NCBI GenBank assembly: GCA_905339295.1
Contig: CAJPFI010000021.1
Span: forward strand, 62,001 to 126,000
Source of the DNA: Burkholderiales bacterium
GTDB taxonomy: Bacteria; Pseudomonadota; Gammaproteobacteria; Burkholderiales; Casimicrobiaceae
DNA: 64,000 nt
Reading direction: 5' to 3'
A program made the translations under genes and the position numbers. Below are positions 16,419 through 24,006 of the stretch, in pieces. The stretch's first letter is position 1. Each line of letters begins with the position of its first letter. The notes beneath the pieces were generated by a model that was given only the letters and a program-made list of their open reading frames with translations, was not told the origin of the DNA and did no database searches.

Positions 16419-17486
16419 ATGTTCTACCGCGAAGCCGGCCAGTACAAGACAGCCTATGCGACGGACCAACGCATCTTCCCGATTCTCCAGGATCGGGCCG
16501 CCTTCACCGCGCTCATGGTCGCGGCGTTCGTCGTAATTCCGGTCACGGGCAACGATTACTGGTTCAACGGGCTGCTGATTCCGCTGCTCATCCTCTCGCT
16601 CGCGACGCTCGGACTCAACATCCTCACCGGTTACGCGGGCCAGATCTCGCTGGGATCGGCGGGCTTCATGGGCGTAGGCGCCTTCGCCGCCTACAACTTC
16701 ATGCTCCGCGTCGACGGAATGCCGATCCTCGGCAGCTTCGTCCTCGCCTCGCTGTGCGCGGCGCTCATCGGCGTGCTGTTCGGCCTCTCGTGCCACCGGA
16801 TCAAGGACTTCTACCTGATCGTCGCGACGCTCGGCTCGCAGTTCTTCATCGAATGGGTGCTGACCAAGTTCGCGTGGCTCACCGACTACAACCCGTCGGG
16901 CGTCATCACCGCGCAGAAGATCGTCATCCTCGGCGTCGCCTTCGACACGCCGATGCGGCGTTACCTGCTGGTCCTGACCATCGTCGTGCTGATGACGCTC
17001 GCCGCGAAGAACGTCATGCGCAGCGCCTTCGGCCGCAACTGCATGGCGGTTCGCGACATGGACGTCGCGGCCGAGGTCATCGGCATCAACGTCTTCCGGA
17101 CGAAGCTGACGGCGTTCGCGATGAGCTCGTTCTATTGCGGCATGGCCGGGGCGCTGTGGGCGTACGCGTACGTCGGGACGGTCGAGCCGCAGGCGTTCGA
17201 CCTCGACCGCTCGCTGCAGATCCTGTTCATGGCGATCATCGGCGGCCTTGGCAGCATCATGGGCAGCTTCCTCGGCGCGGCATTCGTCATGCTGCTGCCC
17301 ATCGTGATGAACATGGCGGGATCCGCCATGTTCGGGCACTCGATCGACGCCGGCATCGTCGCCAACGTCGAGCACATCATCTACGGCGCGTTGATCATCT
17401 GGCTGCTGATCGTCGAGCCGCACGGGCTGGTACGGCTGTGGCAGATCGGCAAGGAAAAGCTTCGGCTGTGGCCGTTCCCTCGGTGA
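16419..17486 (+). CDS. livM: Liv-type ABC permease LivM
   Basis: Second inner-membrane permease of 355 residues. Family features are LNILTGYAGQISLGSAGFMGVGAFAAY (residues 67-93), the cytoplasmic loop AVRDMDVAAEVIGINVFRTKL that contacts the ATPase, and the C-terminal EPHGLVRLW. About ten hydrophobic segments are visible. It follows livH after 3 bases and precedes livK by 130 bases. Confidence 0.93.
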   Translation: MFYREAGQYKTAYATDQRIFPILQDRAAFTALMVAAFVVIPVTGNDYWFNGLLIPLLILSLATLGLNILTGYAGQISLGSAGFMGVGAFAAYNFMLRVDGMPILGSFVLASLCAALIGVLFGLSCHRIKDFYLIVATLGSQFFIEWVLTKFAWLTDYNPSGVITAQKIVILGVAFDTPMRRYLLVLTIVVLMTLAAKNVMRSAFGRNCMAVRDMDVAAEVIGINVFRTKLTAFAMSSFYCGMAGALWAYAYVGTVEPQAFDLDRSLQILFMAIIGGLGSIMGSFLGAAFVMLLPIVMNMAGSAMFGHSIDAGIVANVEHIIYGALIIWLLIVEPHGLVRLWQIGKEKLRLWPFPR

Positions 17487-17616
17487 CGCGTGCGCGCGCG
17501 TCGTCCGGCGCGAGACGGCAGGGACCGGGTATCGATCGATGGGTTGGCCGGGCCTTCCGGCCTGATAGCGCGGATCGCAGAAAGCCGCGCGGTGCGTCCT
17601 TCAGGAGGAGTGAACG

Positions 17617-18951
17617 ATGAACGTGAGAATGTTGGTCAAGCGCTCGCTGGCCGGAGCGGCGCTGGGGCTTGCCGCGACCATGGCGCTTCCGGCCGGCGCG
17701 ACCCCCAACGAGCAGTACTTCCCGATGATCGGATGGCGCACCGGGCCGCTCACACCGCTCGGTGTCAACGTCGCCGCCGGCTGGATCGACTACATGGACT
17801 TGCTCAACAAGCGCGACGGCGGCATCAACGGCGTCAAGCTGACGTGGGAGGAGTGCGAGACCGCCTACAAGGTCGATCGCGGCGTCGAGTGCTACCAGCG
17901 CCTGCTGCGGAACGGCCCCACCGGCGCCTCGGCCTACAACCCGATCAGCACGGGCGTCGTCTACGCGCTGCTCGACCGGACCACGACGGACAAGGTTCCG
18001 ATCGTGACCATCGGGTCGGGGCGTACCGACACCACCGACGGCAGCGTGTTCCCGTTCGTCTTCCCGCTCGGGACAAACTACCTGTCGACGAACACGGTCA
18101 AGATCAAGTTCATCGGCATGCAGGAAGGCGGGATGGACAAGCTGAAGGGAAAGAAGATCGTCAACCTGCACATGGATTCTGCAGGCGGGCGCGAGACGAT
18201 CCCGCTGCTCGACGCGCAGGCCAGGAAGTATGGCTTCGAGGTCACCCACATCAGCGTCGCGATGCCCGGAAGCGAGCAGCAATCGGCATGGCTCGAGATC
18301 CGGCGGATCAAGCCGGACTGGGTGATCCTGCGTGAATGGGGAGTCGCTCCCGCCGTCGCGCTCAAGACGGCAGAGAAGACCGGGTTCCCGCTGAACCGCA
18401 TCGTCGGCGTACCGTTCGCCGGCACGGAGGACGATCTCATCCCCGCCGGCAGCTCGGCCAAGGGCTTCTACGTCGTTCACCCGATGCCGACCGGGGAATT
18501 TCCGGTGACGCAGGAGATCAGGAAGCATCTCTACGCCGGCGGCAACAAGGGCAATCTGCAGGACATGAGCCGCATGGGCCTCATCTACTACAACATGGGT
18601 CTCACCTACGGAGTCCTCAACACCGAGGCCGTGCGTACGGCGCAGAAGAAGTTCGGCAACAAGCCCCTGACCGGCGAGCAGATCCGCTGGGGGCTCGAGA
18701 ACCTCAACCTCGACGAGAAGCGGTTGAGGGAGCTCGGCGTCTGGGGGCTCGTGCAGACGATTCGCACCAGCTGCAGGGACCATGAAGGCGGAGGCGCGGC
18801 CAAGGTCTACCAGTGGGACGGAGCGAAGCTCGTCCAGGTGAGCGACTGGATCATGGCGGACAAGGCGATCACGCGTCCGCTGATCGAGGAGTCCTCCGCG
18901 AAGTATGCGAAGGAGAAGGGCATCACGCCTCGCGATTGCTCGAAGGAGTAG
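17617..18951 (+). CDS. livK: Liv-type periplasmic substrate-binding protein
   Basis: Periplasmic binding protein of 444 residues that captures substrate for LivHMG. A signal peptide is clear (MLVKRSLAGAALGLAATMAL followed by PAGA). The mature part has the type-1 binding-protein fold, with NKRDGGINGVKLTWEECE and KTAEKTGFPLNRIVGVPF. It is longer than amino-acid binding LivK proteins and resembles the versions found near aromatic or aliphatic acid catabolism genes. AGGAGG lies 8 bases before the ATG, the strongest ribosome site of the island, in keeping with the need for excess binding protein. Ligand unknown. Confidence 0.9.
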   Translation: MNVRMLVKRSLAGAALGLAATMALPAGATPNEQYFPMIGWRTGPLTPLGVNVAAGWIDYMDLLNKRDGGINGVKLTWEECETAYKVDRGVECYQRLLRNGPTGASAYNPISTGVVYALLDRTTTDKVPIVTIGSGRTDTTDGSVFPFVFPLGTNYLSTNTVKIKFIGMQEGGMDKLKGKKIVNLHMDSAGGRETIPLLDAQARKYGFEVTHISVAMPGSEQQSAWLEIRRIKPDWVILREWGVAPAVALKTAEKTGFPLNRIVGVPFAGTEDDLIPAGSSAKGFYVVHPMPTGEFPVTQEIRKHLYAGGNKGNLQDMSRMGLIYYNMGLTYGVLNTEAVRTAQKKFGNKPLTGEQIRWGLENLNLDEKRLRELGVWGLVQTIRTSCRDHEGGGAAKVYQWDGAKLVQVSDWIMADKAITRPLIEESSAKYAKEKGITPRDCSKE

Positions 18952-18963
18952 TCGCCGGAGTCC

Positions 18964-19001
18964 GGTGCCGGGACGCGCCGTGTCGTCCGTGTCCCGGCAC
19001 C
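18964..19001 (+). terminator. Hairpin after livK
   Basis: GGTGCCGGGAC (18964-18974) and GTCCCGGCACC (18991-19001) pair perfectly over 11 bases around a 16-base loop, 12 bases after the livK stop. No T-run follows, so it may protect the 3' end or act with Rho. Confidence 0.6.
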
Positions 19002-19086
19002 CTCCCCAATCGCAGCCCGGACGCCCGCGCGCCGGCGCGCGGTCGCCCCGCGCGGCGCGCTCCCGCCGACCCGACCCGAATCCCGG

Positions 19087-20112
19087 ATGATCCACGTCGC
19101 GTTCGTCGACACCGACCTCGCCCAGCTGCGCACCGACCGGCGCGGCTGGCCCTCGTCGTGCAACGTCTATCTCGTGCGCGACGGCGCGCGCAGCGTCATC
19201 GTCGATACCGGGCTGGGCGTCGAGCCGGACCTGGGCGAACTCGTCGGCACGGCGGCCGGCGTTCTGGCGTCCTGGGGCCAGACGGTCGCCGACGTCCACG
19301 CCATCCTGCTCACGCACACGCATACCGACCACGCCGGCGGCGCGGTCCCGCTCGCCCGAATCACCGGCGCCACGGTGCACCTCCCCGCACGCGGCTGGGC
19401 GCAAGCCGCGGATCCCTGGTGGCAGGTCCACCATATCCTGCCGCTGGAAGTCCGCCGCGAAGTCGCCGACGAGCACGCCATCGACGTGGCGGCGCACTTC
19501 CGCGCGGAGACGATGCCGGAGCTGTTCGTCGAGGCAGGCGACGTCGACTGGCGCCTCGTCGAGGACGGCGACGTGTTTCAGGCCGGTCGCTACCGGCTCG
19601 AGGCGATGCACCTCCCCGGACACGACGTCGCCCACATCGCGTGGGTCGATCGCGACGTCCGGCTCGCATTCACCGGCGACATGCTCGTTGCCCGGGGCAC
19701 GGCACTGCCGTGGTACCCGCCCAACGCCGGCGGCGTTCACGGCTACCTCGACTCGCTGGACCGGCTGGGCGCGCTCGAACTCCGCACGGTGTGCCCCGGT
19801 CATCATGCCGTGGGCCAGGGGGCGATCACCGTCGCCGGCCTGGTGCGCGCCACCACGCAGGCGATCCTCGATCGGGACGCGACGCTGATCACCGCCCTGC
19901 TCTCGGCGCCCGCAACGTTCGCGGCGCTCGACGACCTCGTCTACAACGCCGACGTGCGCGACGCCATCCCGTGGGCGTCCAGCGTCACGATGGCGCACCT
20001 GCGGCACCTCGAGGAAACCGGCGTCCTGTCGCGACGGCCGGACGGACTGTACGTCGCCGAGCGCGGCGGGGCATCGCGGTACCTCCGAAACCTCGCGATG
20101 CCGCTCGTATAG
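19087..20112 (+). CDS. MBL-fold metallo-hydrolase
   Basis: Metallo-beta-lactamase-fold protein of 341 residues. The metal motif is LLTHTHTDHAGG (HxHxDH), with further ligands in HLPGHD, FTGDML and PGHH. A C-terminal helical, winged-helix-like segment (residues 255-335) is typical of the glyoxalase II/LACTB2-like hydrolases. Such enzymes often hydrolyse thioesters, lactones or nucleic acids; the substrate is not deducible. It stands alone, 86 bases after the livK hairpin and outside the operator-marked units. Confidence 0.85.
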   Translation: MIHVAFVDTDLAQLRTDRRGWPSSCNVYLVRDGARSVIVDTGLGVEPDLGELVGTAAGVLASWGQTVADVHAILLTHTHTDHAGGAVPLARITGATVHLPARGWAQAADPWWQVHHILPLEVRREVADEHAIDVAAHFRAETMPELFVEAGDVDWRLVEDGDVFQAGRYRLEAMHLPGHDVAHIAWVDRDVRLAFTGDMLVARGTALPWYPPNAGGVHGYLDSLDRLGALELRTVCPGHHAVGQGAITVAGLVRATTQAILDRDATLITALLSAPATFAALDDLVYNADVRDAIPWASSVTMAHLRHLEETGVLSRRPDGLYVAERGGASRYLRNLAMPLV

Positions 20113-20187
20113 GCAGGCCGGGACGGGCGCCCGCGCGGGGGTTCGGCGCCGCCGGCCGCGGACCGGTCCGTCAGGTCGCCGCGGCTT

Positions 20188-20215
20188 TTGACGCTCGGCT
20201 GAAATCAGCTATAAT
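20188..20215 (+). promoter_or_regulatory. sigma70 promoter of the tRNA genes
   Basis: TTGACG (20188-20193) and TATAAT (20210-20215) with a 16-base spacer, 15 bases before tRNA-Gly. This is among the best promoter matches in the window, as expected for a stable RNA gene. Confidence 0.85.
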
Positions 20216-20230
20216 TCAAGGCTGTTCGAC

Positions 20231-20306
20231 GCGGGAATAGCTCAGTTGGTAGAGCGCAACCTTGCCAAGGTTGAGGTCGCGAGTTCGAGACTCGTTTCCC
20301 GCTCCA
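20231..20306 (+). tRNA. tRNA-Gly (GCC)
   Basis: Complete 76-base cloverleaf: acceptor GCGGGAA pairs with TTCCCGC, the D-arm contains AGCTCAGTTGGTAGAGC, the anticodon loop is CTTGCCAAG with GCC, the T-arm contains GAGTTCGAGACTC, and CCA is encoded. Confidence 0.97.
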
Positions 20307-20315
20307 TATACCCCG

Positions 20316-20353
20316 AGGGAGAGCCGGTCGCGTCGTAGCCAGCTCTCCCTTTT
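20316..20353 (+). terminator. Rho-independent terminator between two tRNA genes
   Basis: AGGGAGAGC (20316-20324) pairs with GCTCTCCCT (20342-20350) and is followed by TTTTCGTTT. It lies between tRNA-Gly and tRNA-Cys, so it may reduce rather than abolish read-through, or tRNA-Cys has its own promoter that I cannot see. Confidence 0.72.
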
Positions 20354-20393
20354 CGTTTGATCCGGACGCGCGTCGCGCGCCCGGCCCACCCTT

Positions 20394-20467
20394 GGCGGGG
20401 TGGCAGAGTGGTCATGCAGCGGCCTGCAAAGCCGTCTACGCCGGTTCGATTCCGACCCCCGCCTCCA
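20394..20467 (+). tRNA. tRNA-Cys (GCA)
   Basis: Complete 74-base cloverleaf: acceptor GGCGGGG pairs with CCCCGCC, the anticodon arm reads CGGCCTGCAAAGCCG with GCA, the T-arm contains CCGGTTCGATTCCGA, and CCA is encoded. Gly-Cys adjacency is common in Betaproteobacteria. Confidence 0.97.
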
Positions 20468-20833
20468 GGATCCGCCTCTCCGACCGCGCCCCTGACTCGA
20501 CGATCGGGTCCTGTCGCCTCTCGGATGGCGCCGACCCCTGCTGCCTCGTTCGCCTTCCGGCCTCCGACACCTGCAGCTTCGGTACAGCGTGCACGACATG
20601 CTCCAGTCCGCGACGCGCGGCAGGGCGACAGAGGGTGGGGTCGGCTGCAGCGAACGCCTGCATTGCAGCTGACTGGCGTTCGGCGTCCGCCGCGCAACCC
20701 GTCGCGGCATGCGCGCGCTGGAGGCTCGGATACTGCGCGAGCGTGACGCGCCAAGCCCGCCCGGGTCGGCGTGGTGTACCGTGCGCGTACCCGGGACCGA
20801 TGGCAGATCGATTTCCGCCCGGGCTCACGCCAC
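20468..20833. other. Intergenic stretch without a recognisable gene
   Basis: From tRNA-Cys to the acyltransferase start. I see no tRNA, conserved protein segment or clear promoter. A GTG at 20771 is in frame with the acyltransferase and could extend it by 21 residues. Confidence 0.5.
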
Positions 20834-21904
20834 ATGCAGACGCTGGAGCATCGCAAGCAGCTCGATGGACTTCGGTTCCTCGCGTTCCTGGGCGTGTTCC
20901 TGGTGCACACCGACATCACGCTCTTCTGGTGGGGCAGCTACGGCGTCTCCCTGTTCTTCGTGATCAGCGGATTCCTGATCACGCGGATCCTGATCGCGTA
21001 CGAGGACCGGCCGCGCTGGCAGGTGCTCAGGAGCTTCTACGCGCGCCGCGCGCTGCGGATCTTTCCCGCCTACTACCTCGTGCTGGGCGTGGCGGCGGCC
21101 ACGGTCGGCATCGCGTACCTGTGGGCGTTCGTTCTCTACGTGATGAACTGGGGGATCTTCTTCTACACGTGGGTCCAGCCGGATCTCGCGGACATCGCGT
21201 GGGATCCCGTGCGGACGTACGGCATCCACTTCTGGTCGCTGTGCGTCGAGGAGCAGTTCTATCTCGTCTTCCCGTTGCTTTTCACCTTCCTGCGGCCGGG
21301 GCGTGCGAGGCTATGCTGGCTGCTCGCGATGTGGGGGGCGAGCATCGGCTTTCGCATCCTGTTCGCCGTGTTCCTGCCGAAGTCGATGTACGGGCTGATC
21401 CCGCTGGTCTGCGGCGAATACCTGGTCGCGGGTGCCGTGGGCGCCGTGGTGTTCGCGGACACGTCGCGTGCCGCCGAATGGATTCGCGCCGCGGCCCGTC
21501 GATGGATGTTCCCGGCCGGCCTCGCGCTGGTGGTGGCGCTGTTCGCGCTGTTCCGGCCGGAGACGCCGTCGATCGACCACGTCATGCATCCGCCCCACAT
21601 GCAGACCGCGCTCGCGCTCGGATTCCTGGCGATGGTGCTGGGCCTGTGGCAGACGGACAATCGCTGGTTGCTCGCGTTCTTCAGCTACGCGCCGCTCCGC
21701 TTCCTCGGCAAGATCAGCTACGGCCTGTATCTCATCCACCTCTTCATGTGGCCGCTTCTCGATTGGCTCGCCGCGCGCTCTTCGTTCATGCGCGAGCTTC
21801 CTCCGGATGCGGTGCGGCTGGGACTGACGGTCCTGCTGGCGACGGCGATGTGGCACCTTGTCGAGGCGCCGATCCTGAAGCTCAAGGCCAGGCTCCCCTA
21901 TTGA
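20834..21904 (+). CDS. membrane acyltransferase (acyltransferase 3 / OafA family)
   Basis: Polytopic inner-membrane protein (356 residues, about ten hydrophobic segments) that transfers acyl groups, often acetyl, to sugars of surface glycans. Seen: the opening QLDGLRFLAFLGVFLVHTD with its conserved Arg and His, YGVSLFFVISGFLITRIL, FYARRALRIFPAYY and WSLCVEEQFYLVFPLL. The ATG at 20834 places the conserved opening a few residues in; GTG 20771 is the alternative. The neighbouring SGNH hydrolase gene is convergent. Either could modify the glycans or lipids implied by the downstream clusters, but this is context only. Confidence 0.88.
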   Translation: MQTLEHRKQLDGLRFLAFLGVFLVHTDITLFWWGSYGVSLFFVISGFLITRILIAYEDRPRWQVLRSFYARRALRIFPAYYLVLGVAAATVGIAYLWAFVLYVMNWGIFFYTWVQPDLADIAWDPVRTYGIHFWSLCVEEQFYLVFPLLFTFLRPGRARLCWLLAMWGASIGFRILFAVFLPKSMYGLIPLVCGEYLVAGAVGAVVFADTSRAAEWIRAAARRWMFPAGLALVVALFALFRPETPSIDHVMHPPHMQTALALGFLAMVLGLWQTDNRWLLAFFSYAPLRFLGKISYGLYLIHLFMWPLLDWLAARSSFMRELPPDAVRLGLTVLLATAMWHLVEAPILKLKARLPY

Positions 21905-22039
21905 CGGCGCTTCACAGGTGGCGACAGGCCCGAACGGATCGTGTGGCAACGGCCGAGGTGCATGGATATGCCCTCGAACGAAACACCGACGCGGCAGCAC
22001 CGCCCGTGGCTGGTTTCTCGCCCGGGCCGCCGGATCACG

Positions 22040-23422
22040 TCAAGTCGTGCACGCCGGGCAGACTGTCGCGTCCGGCCGTCCCGTCAGCGCCGACGCGCTT
22101 CTCGCATCGACTGCACGTCGCGCCGGGACCCGGTCCCCGAACAACGACAGGTCGACGGCATCGGCCATCGCCCGGTAGCCGGCATCGTTCGGATGCAGGT
22201 TGTCGCCGCTGTCGTAGGCCGGGCGCATCCTAGCCGGATGGCTGGGGTCGCGTATCGCCTTGTCGAAATCGATCACCGCGTCGTAGGCCTTGCCGGTCCG
22301 GATCCAGTGGTTGACGGCCTGGCGCATCGTCTCGCCATCGTCGGTGTAGTAGAGGCCGGGCAGGAACGACTGGAACGGCGTGAGGGTCCCTCCGTAGACC
22401 TTGAGGCCCATCGCGTGCGCGCGATCGATGATCTGGCGATGGCCGGCAATGATGTCGTCGGCGGTCGCGGTTCCGGGAAACCCGATGTCGTTGATGCCCA
22501 TCAGGACGATCAGGTAGCGCGCGCCGGTCTGCACCAGCACGTCGCGATCCAGGCGCGCCGACGCGTTCGTCGCCACGGTGTTGTGCAGAAGCCGATTGCC
22601 GCTGATGCCCGCATTGAGCACCGCGACCCTGCCGCCGCCCTTCCGCGCGCGCAGTCGCTCGGCCAGGCGATTCGGCCAGCGCTTGTTGGCGTCCACGGTC
22701 GAGTTCACCCCGTCGGTGATCGAGTCGCCGAGCACGACGACGGCCCTGGAGGCCGCGGGAGCGTCCACGTCGACGCCGGTCAGGAAGTGGAAGGACCGGG
22801 TGGTGGTCGCCGTCGGCAGGACGTCGGCGCCGGTGTAATCGCCTTCGGGCGAGACGTAGGTCGTCTGCAACCCCAGCGAATGCTCGGTGTCCGCACGCTG
22901 GTTGCCGGGTAACCAGATGCTGACCGCCAGGTTGCCTCCGTCGGGCACCCTCAGCTTCACCGGGTCGCTGATGACCAGCGCGCCGCGCGCGATCGACGTG
23001 GACTCGGAGCCGCCGAAGGTCAGCATGCGGTCCGAGCCTGCGGCGATCGAGGCCCCGCTGCCGTGCAGGCCCACACGCGCCGCGCCGATGTGCAGCAGTC
23101 CCGTGCCGTAGGCGTTGGACAGACGCACGCGCACCCGCGTGCCGCCGACGCTCACATGCACGATCTGGCGAATCGTCTGGCCATTGAGCTCGACCGGAAG
23201 GCTCGCGGGCTGGGGGCTCGCGCTCCACGTGCCGACCCAGTGGCCGGCATCACTCCCGTCCCTGGCGGCCGTCGCGGGCGCGATCGCGATCGCCGCCACG
23301 GCCAGAACCGTCGCCATGAGGACGGTGAGCGGCCGCCACAATGCCACGGCCGAATGCCGGGGCCCGCTCGCGAATTCCATGTCGCTGTCGGGCATCGAAC
23401 GCTGCGGTGTCGGTGACGGCAT
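22040..23422 (-). CDS. secreted SGNH/GDSL hydrolase
   Basis: Esterase-family protein of 460 residues. An N-terminal hydrophobic segment (PLTVLMATVLAVAAIAIA, ending ATAA) suggests export. The four SGNH blocks are present: GDSITDG with the nucleophilic Ser, the Gly in NAGISGNRLL, the Asn in LMGINDIG and the Asp/His pair in DNLHPNDAGY. A beta-rich N-terminal domain (residues 60-210) is shared with secreted lipases and acetylesterases. The ATG at 23422 has GGAGAA 4 bases upstream. It is divergent from the acyl-AMP ligase fusion gene. Confidence 0.88.
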   Translation of the reverse strand: MPSPTPQRSMPDSDMEFASGPRHSAVALWRPLTVLMATVLAVAAIAIAPATAARDGSDAGHWVGTWSASPQPASLPVELNGQTIRQIVHVSVGGTRVRVRLSNAYGTGLLHIGAARVGLHGSGASIAAGSDRMLTFGGSESTSIARGALVISDPVKLRVPDGGNLAVSIWLPGNQRADTEHSLGLQTTYVSPEGDYTGADVLPTATTTRSFHFLTGVDVDAPAASRAVVVLGDSITDGVNSTVDANKRWPNRLAERLRARKGGGRVAVLNAGISGNRLLHNTVATNASARLDRDVLVQTGARYLIVLMGINDIGFPGTATADDIIAGHRQIIDRAHAMGLKVYGGTLTPFQSFLPGLYYTDDGETMRQAVNHWIRTGKAYDAVIDFDKAIRDPSHPARMRPAYDSGDNLHPNDAGYRAMADAVDLSLFGDRVPARRAVDARSASALTGRPDATVCPACTT

Positions 23423-24006
23423 GGCTTCTCCGGAGACCTGACGAACGGCGCGGAACGCGGCCGCGCACGGGCGTGCCCTCGGACGAACTCCCGCCTCCAG
23501 CCGGTTTCGTGGGATCGCACGGGCAATCCTCCCCGGCATCGGTTCGACGCCGCGGCGACAACAGGCGATCGAGGCGACACGATCATCCCGACCGCGATTC
23601 TCCCAGCGCGCGCGTCGTCCCGTATGTACGCTATCCAACATTGACGCTCGCCCCGGCTGCGCGCGGGCCCGCGACGGGTGTGCGGTAGCGCACCGACCGC
23701 GTGCGCTCCACCCCCTAGGCTCGGGTAGCCAGTCACCGAGGGAGCATGCATGCGTACGGTCGTCCGACGACATTCGTTCCGAAATCACGGAGCCGGGTCC
23801 TCATGACTCTCGAGGTCCGGCCCGGATTCGCCACCGACGAGAAGCGGTCCGGCTCCGTCGCACACGCGAGAATGCGCGACCGCCTACCTGTCGGCGGCGC
23901 CGCAGGCGTCGTGCGCGTCGACGATGTCGTCAACGCGCGGCGGACGAGGACGGGAGAGGTTCCACCGATCCGGCTCGAGGCTCGGCCTGCGGTCCGGACT
24001 CCCGCA
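23423..24006. other. Divergent intergenic region
   Basis: Separates the SGNH hydrolase and the acyl-AMP ligase fusion genes and should hold both promoters. A TTGACG at 23641 has no convincing -10 at the right distance. In-frame starts at 23746 and 23803 would extend the fusion protein upstream by Arg-rich sequence with no domain similarity that I recognise. Confidence 0.4.

Noticed and set aside
17633-17649. GGTCAAGCGCTCGCTGG resembles operator copy A
   Set aside because: It lies inside the livK signal-peptide codons (Val-Lys-Arg-Ser-Leu-Ala), lacks right-arm symmetry and has no promoter next to it, so I treat it as coincidence.
18964-19001. Transposon end or attachment site for the long perfect inverted repeat
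   Set aside because: Position just after a stop codon and the short loop fit a transcript-end hairpin; no integrase, transposase or target duplication is near.
20231-20467. tRNA genes as an integration site for a genomic island
   Set aside because: No integrase gene and no repeated 3' tRNA fragment were found in the window.
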